NCBI GenBank assembly: GCA_009908855.1
Contig: JAAAOM010000041.1
Span: forward strand, 1-54,890
From: Bacteroidota bacterium
GTDB taxonomy: Bacteria; Bacteroidota; Bacteroidia; Bacteroidales; JAAAOM01
Direction: 5' to 3'
DNA: 54,890 nt
In this document: positions 50,327 through 54,890 of the stretch, piece by piece
Position numbering within the stretch: position 1 is the first letter of the stretch
Layout: every line of letters begins with the position of its first letter
Made by a program: the position numbers and the translations under genes
The notes under the pieces: generated by a model
What the model was told of the DNA's origin: nothing
What the model saw: only the letters and a program-made list of their open reading frames with translations
The model's database searches: none

Positions 50327-51271
50327 TTACTGCACAGATACTATGGGGCAATTAACCATGGCTGCACCTTCGGCAAGAATGGTGGCATCCATGGCTGACG
50401 ACCAGTCGCTTACCATATCAAAATCGGCATTGTCATAGATATTCACGAGCCAGAATGGTGAGTATGCATCGTCTGTAGGCACCGTTTCAACAACATTATG
50501 TGTTTGCATATTGCCCTCTTCAGTCATAAAACCGGATGGTGGACCGCCACCATCTTCATCAGGATTAATATTGAAAGAAACCATAATGTCAGATAATGGT
50601 ACATCGGGCATTGACGGATCGCTTAATGTAAGCTGTTTTTCAGCAAAGGTGAAATACATTACAACTTGTTTTTTGTACCATCCGCTAACCAGTCCGGTTT
50701 CTTCGTCCACGCCGAATCTCATATCAGCCGTTGACCCTTTAGGCACAACCGGACAGTTTACGAGCATATTGGTTGGTTCCATGGTATAGCCTCTTTCCAT
50801 AATTTCTGCCGCACTGGCAACTTCATTCGCAACATAATCAGCAGGAACAGTAACCTTGTTTACATGCCAAAAATCGTTGTAACCCTCGTCACCAGGAATT
50901 ACATTAATTATATTCAACTGTCCTTCAACCGGTGTATCTTCACCATCTCTGAAAAGTACATAAATAGGTGCTGCCTCAACAGGCATTACATCAAAATTAT
51001 AATACTGTACCATGCCACCGGAGGGTGATAAGCCTTTGGTGATAAAAGGAGCCTGATCAAAATCTATGGGTTCATTGGGATCGGGTAAATCGTTTTCATC
51101 GGTTCTGACGAATAAATTACCGGCATCTTCACTAAACCGATCTACGCTCACAACTTCAGCATCATCGGGGTTGTAGGTCATGGGCATGTTGTCATCGTCG
51201 TTGTTATCCTCACATTGTGTAAAAAGGAAAAGCAGCATAAATGCGCTGAGCATTAAATTAATGGTTTTCAT
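50327..51271 (-). CDS. Lipoprotein of unknown function with an internal duplication
   Basis: From the ATG at 51271 the protein has 314 residues with a lipoprotein signal (INLMLSAFMLLFLFTQCEDN) and an Asp/Asn-rich linker. The mature part shows a repeated pattern: DEGYNDFWHVNKVTVPADY ... NMLVNCPVV in the first half and DDAYSPFWLVNIYDNADF ... AAMVNCPIV at the end, each about 70 residues and closing on a conserved NCP. The two Cys could form disulphides. I do not recognise a family. It may be a calcium- or surface-related protein, as judged only by acidity. It stands alone with its own terminator. Confidence 0.65.
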   Translation of the reverse strand: MKTINLMLSAFMLLFLFTQCEDNNDDDNMPMTYNPDDAEVVSVDRFSEDAGNLFVRTDENDLPDPNEPIDFDQAPFITKGLSPSGGMVQYYNFDVMPVEAAPIYVLFRDGEDTPVEGQLNIINVIPGDEGYNDFWHVNKVTVPADYVANEVASAAEIMERGYTMEPTNMLVNCPVVPKGSTADMRFGVDEETGLVSGWYKKQVVMYFTFAEKQLTLSDPSMPDVPLSDIMVSFNINPDEDGGGPPSGFMTEEGNMQTHNVVETVPTDDAYSPFWLVNIYDNADFDMVSDWSSAMDATILAEGAAMVNCPIVSVQ

Positions 51272-51645
51272 ATTCAATTGTTTTTTAGTTGGTTTCAACA
51301 TTCATCGATACAAACATCCGGCATAAGTATCACGGATACATCACGAAAGGTTAACAATTGGATAAAAATTGTATGATCCGCAGGATATATATCAGTTGGT
51401 GTGTACGCAATTAAAATTGATGATTTTTTGACTGGTTGGAGAGAACTCTAATAATAGGTGATGTTATAGATAAAGTGTAAGATTCATTCTTTGTTGATCT
51501 CATGCATCCGTAAGAACGCAAACTTTCTTTTGACGCACTTTTATTTGAACAGGCTCGACATAAATCAGGGAACAAAGAGGTTCATTCAAATTAAAATCAA
51601 AGTAGCACGCATCCACAATCTGCAACTGAATCAACCCGGTTCATT
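51272..51645. other. Intergenic region, nothing recognised
   Basis: About 370 bases between the lipoprotein gene and the sensor-kinase stop. No hairpin, promoter box or protein-like ORF was recognised. Confidence 0.45.
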
Positions 51646-53130
51646 TCAGGCGGTTTTAGCCACGGGTAATGTGAAATAGAACGTAGTTCCTTTGCCTGGT
51701 AGGCTTTCCACATTAATGGTTGTTTGATGCAAATCAATGATTTTTTTCACAATGGCCAGTCCCAGACCTGATGATTGTTTGTAATCCTTCGATTTAAAAT
51801 ACCGCTCAAATATATGAGGTAAAATCTCCGGTTTTATGCCGTCACCTGAATCTGATATCCTTATTTGTACCTTTTCAGGATCAACCGGATTGATATTGAG
51901 CGTGATGGTATCACCATCCTTGCAAAACCGTATGGCATTGTCCATTAAATTTTGTAACACCCTGTCAATTAACGAAAGGTCAGCCTCTACAATAGGAATA
52001 TCCTGTGAAACTACTGTATTGATGCTGATACCATTTTTTTGTGATATCAGGCGATATTTATTGGCAACATCATGCACCAACTCGGCAATAGAGAATGGCT
52101 CTAATTGTAGCTGTACCTGATTGGTTTGCAATTTTGATAACTCAAACAAATCGGTTACCAGTTTTTGTAATCGCTCACAGCTTCGATCAATAATTTTCAG
52201 ATATTTTTCCTGTTCATCGTGTGTATGACTTTCTTTTTTTAGTATAAGCGTTTCAGCGTAGCCTTTAATAGCAGCTACTGGTGTGCGTAAATCATGCGAT
52301 ACGTTGCTGATCAATTCCTTTCGCAGTTCATCAATACCTGTTAATTTTTTTACATTCTCTTCGATGGTTTCAGCCATTTCGTTAAATACGACGGCAATTT
52401 TATCCAGCTCGCCGTTGCTTTTCGCAGGAATCCGTGCTTTAAGATTTCCTGCCCTGAAGTTTTGTATTCCGTTTATAATCATATTCAGCCTTTTAACTAT
52501 AAACCAAATAGCCAACAATCCTACCAGCGCCGAAATAATCAGAATAACAACAACCGATTGAATGGATAACCCCATTATATAACTACCCAGTACCATTTGT
52601 GCAGCCGATTCGTATTCCTGACTGGCCAGCACAATATACAGGTAACCAACTAATTGATTGTCCTGCACAATTTCAGTGGCTGAAAATATTTTTGATTCTC
52701 CCGGGTTTCGAGGATCATCACCATATATTACACTCTTACCTGAATCGTTCAGAAACTTATGTACCGGATCGAGCGATACCTCCTCCAGTTTTACAACTTT
52801 ATAGGGTGCCAGGTAACTAAGAATGTTACCTTCGGTATCTAAAATGTATATTTCAATACTTGGGTTAATTACCATCATGGAGTGCAGCATTTCCTCCATA
52901 GCCTCCTGGTTTACTTCGCCTTCATTGATAATGTATGGTTTAATAACATCAACGGTATTACCGGCCAGGTCACGGTTCATTTGTTGGTTTACCTCAACCG
53001 AATATTCACGAGCCGACTGCACAAAAATATAAATGGCCGCCGCTGCAAAAACCACAAATACAATTAAAAATATGGCTGATATTTTCCAGTACAACTTACT
53101 GAATACTTTAACTTTCTTATGCTCCATCAC
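51646..53130 (-). CDS. HAMP-domain sensor histidine kinase of an OmpR-type two-component system
   Basis: The 494-residue protein has a membrane segment near residue 15-35, an extracytoplasmic sensor of about 150 residues (MVINPSIEIYILDTEGNIL), a second segment near 190-210 (VVVILIISALVGLLAIWFIV), a HAMP domain, HisKA with the His in ELISNVSHDLRTPVAAIKGY, and an ATPase domain (RVLQNLMDNAIRFC, RISDSGDGIKPE, SSGLGLAIVKKII). This is the EnvZ/PhoR/ResE architecture. Its ATG overlaps the stop of the response-regulator gene by four bases (ATGA), so they form a coupled pair. The signal is unknown. Confidence 0.93.
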   Translation of the reverse strand: MMEHKKVKVFSKLYWKISAIFLIVFVVFAAAAIYIFVQSAREYSVEVNQQMNRDLAGNTVDVIKPYIINEGEVNQEAMEEMLHSMMVINPSIEIYILDTEGNILSYLAPYKVVKLEEVSLDPVHKFLNDSGKSVIYGDDPRNPGESKIFSATEIVQDNQLVGYLYIVLASQEYESAAQMVLGSYIMGLSIQSVVVILIISALVGLLAIWFIVKRLNMIINGIQNFRAGNLKARIPAKSNGELDKIAVVFNEMAETIEENVKKLTGIDELRKELISNVSHDLRTPVAAIKGYAETLILKKESHTHDEQEKYLKIIDRSCERLQKLVTDLFELSKLQTNQVQLQLEPFSIAELVHDVANKYRLISQKNGISINTVVSQDIPIVEADLSLIDRVLQNLMDNAIRFCKDGDTITLNINPVDPEKVQIRISDSGDGIKPEILPHIFERYFKSKDYKQSSGLGLAIVKKIIDLHQTTINVESLPGKGTTFYFTLPVAKTA

Positions 53131-53834
53131 GCTTCATCTTTAAATTTATACCCTACACCCCATGTTGTTAAAATAAATTCCGGATCATTCATATTCTTCT
53201 CAATCTTTGAACGCAACCGATTGATATGAGAATTTACCGTGTGCTCAAAACCTTCGAAATTGATACCCCATACCTGGTTGAGTAATTGCATACGATTGTA
53301 TGTCTTACCGGGGTTGGAAGCCAGAAAAACCAACAAATCAAATTCTTTGGGTGATAATTCCACATCCCGATCGTGTATCTTTACAATGCGCTTGGATACA
53401 TGTATATACAATCCGTTAATATTGATAATCTCTTCTTCATCCTCTTCTATTCGGGAACGAAGAGTTTGTTCCCTTCTTAAAATTACTTTTACCCTGGCAA
53501 TAAACTCCCGAATGCTGAATGGTTTGGTAATATAATCGTCTGCACCAATTTCCAGGCCTAATACCCGGTCGATCTCCTCCGATTTGGAGGTCAGCATCAT
53601 AATGGGTGTATCTATTTTCTCCATGCGTATCTTACGACATATCTCAAAACCGTCCATTTCAGGCAATTTAATATCCAGAATAATCACTTTATAGGTGCCA
53701 TTCAGTGCCATCAATAACCCCTCTTTTCCATTATAGGCTTTATCGCATTCAAATCCCAAATCAAGCAGATGAATGGAAAGAAGATCAGAGATATCCTTAT
53801 CATCTTCAATAATGAGTATTTTATTCATTATCAA
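53127..53834 (-). CDS. OmpR-family response regulator
   Basis: The 235-residue protein has a receiver domain (KILIIEDDKDISDLL; phospho-acceptor Asp in VIILDIKLPEMDGFE; MLTSKSEE; Lys in YITKPFSIREF) and a C-terminal OmpR/PhoB winged helix (RDVELSPKEFDLLVFLASNP; EHTVNSHINRLRSKIEK; TTWGVGYKFKD). It is the partner of the overlapping HAMP kinase. The start may be 53834 (MIMNK) or 53828 (MNK); both give a full protein. The upstream gap to the cation exporter gene is about 150 bases and presumably has the promoter of the pair. Confidence 0.94.
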   Translation of the reverse strand: MIMNKILIIEDDKDISDLLSIHLLDLGFECDKAYNGKEGLLMALNGTYKVIILDIKLPEMDGFEICRKIRMEKIDTPIMMLTSKSEEIDRVLGLEIGADDYITKPFSIREFIARVKVILRREQTLRSRIEEDEEEIININGLYIHVSKRIVKIHDRDVELSPKEFDLLVFLASNPGKTYNRMQLLNQVWGINFEGFEHTVNSHINRLRSKIEKNMNDPEFILTTWGVGYKFKDEA

Positions 53835-53984
53835 TAATTTTGGTAAAGATTAGTAATAAATTATCACAAAAACATCACAAATTTTTAGAAATTTATATAT
53901 GTACCGGCATTTAATAATAATTATTAACCGAAATCTGCAAGAACTAAATTAACAATCCAATAAATACCTTGCGCTAAATGGGTA

Positions 53985-54647
53985 TTAATGCGTATGATGA
54001 TGGTGATGTTGGCCAGGCCGTTTATTGACATCCAACAGGGCCCCTCCGGAATCTTTTAATAAACCAAATGACCACCGAATGATTACAAACGAACTAATAA
54101 TAGCGGCAATAGTATCGATAAACGGAATATTCCATATCATTGCCGCCGTAAGCCCCAAAATAGCAGACAGACTGGTTAATGCATCAGCAATTACGTGAAG
54201 ATAGGCAGCACGGATGTTGTGATCGGAATGTTCATGATCGTGATGCAATAAAAATGCACTGATGATATTTACAACCAGCCCGATTATGGCTACCTGAATA
54301 GCTTTACGATAACTGATATCAAGCGGGTGAATCAATCGATCAATGGATTCAACCATAATAACAATGGCAAATATTAGCAATATCAATCCGCTACTAAACC
54401 CTGAGAGAGAGAGGATTTTTTCTGAATCGCCCGTGAATTTCCTGCTTTTATCGGCTTTGCGCATAAAAACATAAGCGATCCAGCTTAACCCAATGGCCAG
54501 CACATGCGAGCCCATGTGAATACCATCGGCTAACAAGGCAATTGAATTGGTAATAATACCGAAAATTATCTCAACAACCATCGTGATGGCGGTTAGGATA
54601 ACCACCCACAATGTTTTATTCTCATGCTTGTGCTTATGTTGCGACAT
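53985..54647 (-). CDS. Cation diffusion facilitator, DmeF-like Co/Ni/Zn exporter
   Basis: From the ATG at 54647 the protein has 220 residues; the open frame to 54788 adds a stretch not seen in relatives. It has a His-rich start (MSQHKHKHENK), about five or six membrane segments, metal-site helices with LLADGIHMGSHVLAIGLSWI and NIRAAYLHVIADALTSL, a His-rich loop HHDHEHSDHN and a C-terminal His run (GQHHHHHTH). The HMGSH-type site and short C-terminus fit DmeF-type exporters for cobalt and nickel, though zinc is possible. It exports cytoplasmic divalent metals by proton exchange. Confidence 0.85.
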   Translation of the reverse strand: MSQHKHKHENKTLWVVILTAITMVVEIIFGIITNSIALLADGIHMGSHVLAIGLSWIAYVFMRKADKSRKFTGDSEKILSLSGFSSGLILLIFAIVIMVESIDRLIHPLDISYRKAIQVAIIGLVVNIISAFLLHHDHEHSDHNIRAAYLHVIADALTSLSAILGLTAAMIWNIPFIDTIAAIISSFVIIRWSFGLLKDSGGALLDVNKRPGQHHHHHTH

Positions 54648-54821
54648 ATCTATTGAGGTTTTGACGTTGGATGCAAAACTATTTAATTTGCCACAGATAG
54701 TTATAAACGAAGGTAGTAATTCAAAACCTTTTATAAACCAGCACAAATATATAAACCTGATAATTAATATGATAAGCATGTAAAACAAATCGGCTCTAGT
54801 TTAAATTAGCGTTTATTTTTG

Positions 54822-54829
54822 TATATTTG
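54822..54829 (+). promoter_or_regulatory. Possible -7 box (TATATTTG) of the right-edge gene
   Basis: TATATTTG fits TAnnTTTG and is 21 bases before the ATG at 54851. The -33 region at the expected spacing reads GTTT rather than TTTG. Confidence 0.45.
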
Positions 54830-54850
54830 AGAAAATAGAAAGGAGATACT

Positions 54851-54890
54851 ATGACCAAAGATGAAATAACTGCCTTATTCAAGAGTTTGC
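54851..54890 (+). CDS. Start of a gene running off the right edge
   Basis: Only 13 codons are visible (MTKDEITALFKSL). An AAAGGAGA Shine-Dalgarno site stands five to six bases before the ATG, unusually strong for this phylum, and a -7-like box is upstream. The short piece does not allow an identification. Confidence 0.55.
   Translation, partial: MTKDEITALFKSL

Noticed and set aside
54648..54788. N-terminal extension of the cation exporter frame
   Set aside because: Relatives begin near the His-rich MSQHKHKH; the extra stretch is AT-rich and likely contains the promoter.

Overview
The window looks like the chromosome of a Bacteroidota bacterium, probably free-living or environmental. The evidence is the AT-rich intergenic DNA, the general lack of strong Shine-Dalgarno sites, occasional TAnnTTTG-type -7 boxes, and a typical gene set (GH92 and GH127 glycosidases, DUF4256, UPF0104, HflKC, IS4-type transposase, TPR histidine kinase). 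No rRNA, tRNA or CRISPR array was seen. All assignments come from reading the sequence and from remembered family features; no database search was run.

Layout. 1-2480: two minus-strand PLP enzymes (a partial class V aminotransferase and a tryptophanase/tyrosine phenol-lyase relative), both with changes at cofactor-contact positions. 2634-11229: a DUF4256 gene, then a plus-strand pair (LtaS-like membrane phosphatase, CDP-alcohol phosphatidyltransferase) facing a very tight seven-gene minus-strand operon: RibD-like reductase, MDR dehydrogenase, a PTPS/QueD relative with a rebuilt active site, GT4 glycosyltransferase, ICMT-like membrane methyltransferase and two SAM methyltransferases. This block reads like the pathway for an unknown pterin- or pyrimidine-derived, glycosylated, possibly lipid-linked metabolite and is my main candidate for an undescribed system. 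11493-14627: terminator, hflKC, a secreted DUF442-type phosphatase and a small holin-like membrane protein. 14817-17479: DUF2237 gene, an IS4-family element with clear terminal repeats and target duplication sitting inside an older palindromic repeat, and thiol peroxidase.

17553-22996: CNNM/CorC-type membrane protein, then a GH127-like enzyme, a GT2 and a UPF0104 flippase-like protein in one plus-strand unit. 22997-30000 looks accessory: MntA with a broken HepT, an unusual interleaved inverted-repeat region, an unknown 121-residue protein with a TPR sensor kinase, an antitoxin with a frameshifted RelE/ParE toxin, a complete subclass B1 metallo-beta-lactamase, a beta-barrel-like protein and a Fic protein whose catalytic His is Ser. 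30052-32997: an arsenic operon (lipoprotein-type ArsC-like phosphatase, ArsR, ArsM, Acr3) behind a pair of palindromic operators.

33018-38497: amino-acid permease, exported O-methyltransferase-like protein, DUF4332 protein, a sensor kinase and a membrane protein. 38711-48171: a mannoside-type sugar utilisation locus without SusC/SusD: GH92 on the minus strand, diverging from a plus-strand series of small membrane ORF, GH63/trehalase-like glycosidase, truncated sulfatase, DoxX, Tat-exported Gfo/Idh/MocA protein, sugar MFS transporter and ROK kinase. 48273-54890: NAD synthetase, a duplicated-domain lipoprotein, an OmpR-type two-component system, a DmeF-like cation exporter and the first codons of a gene leaving the right edge.
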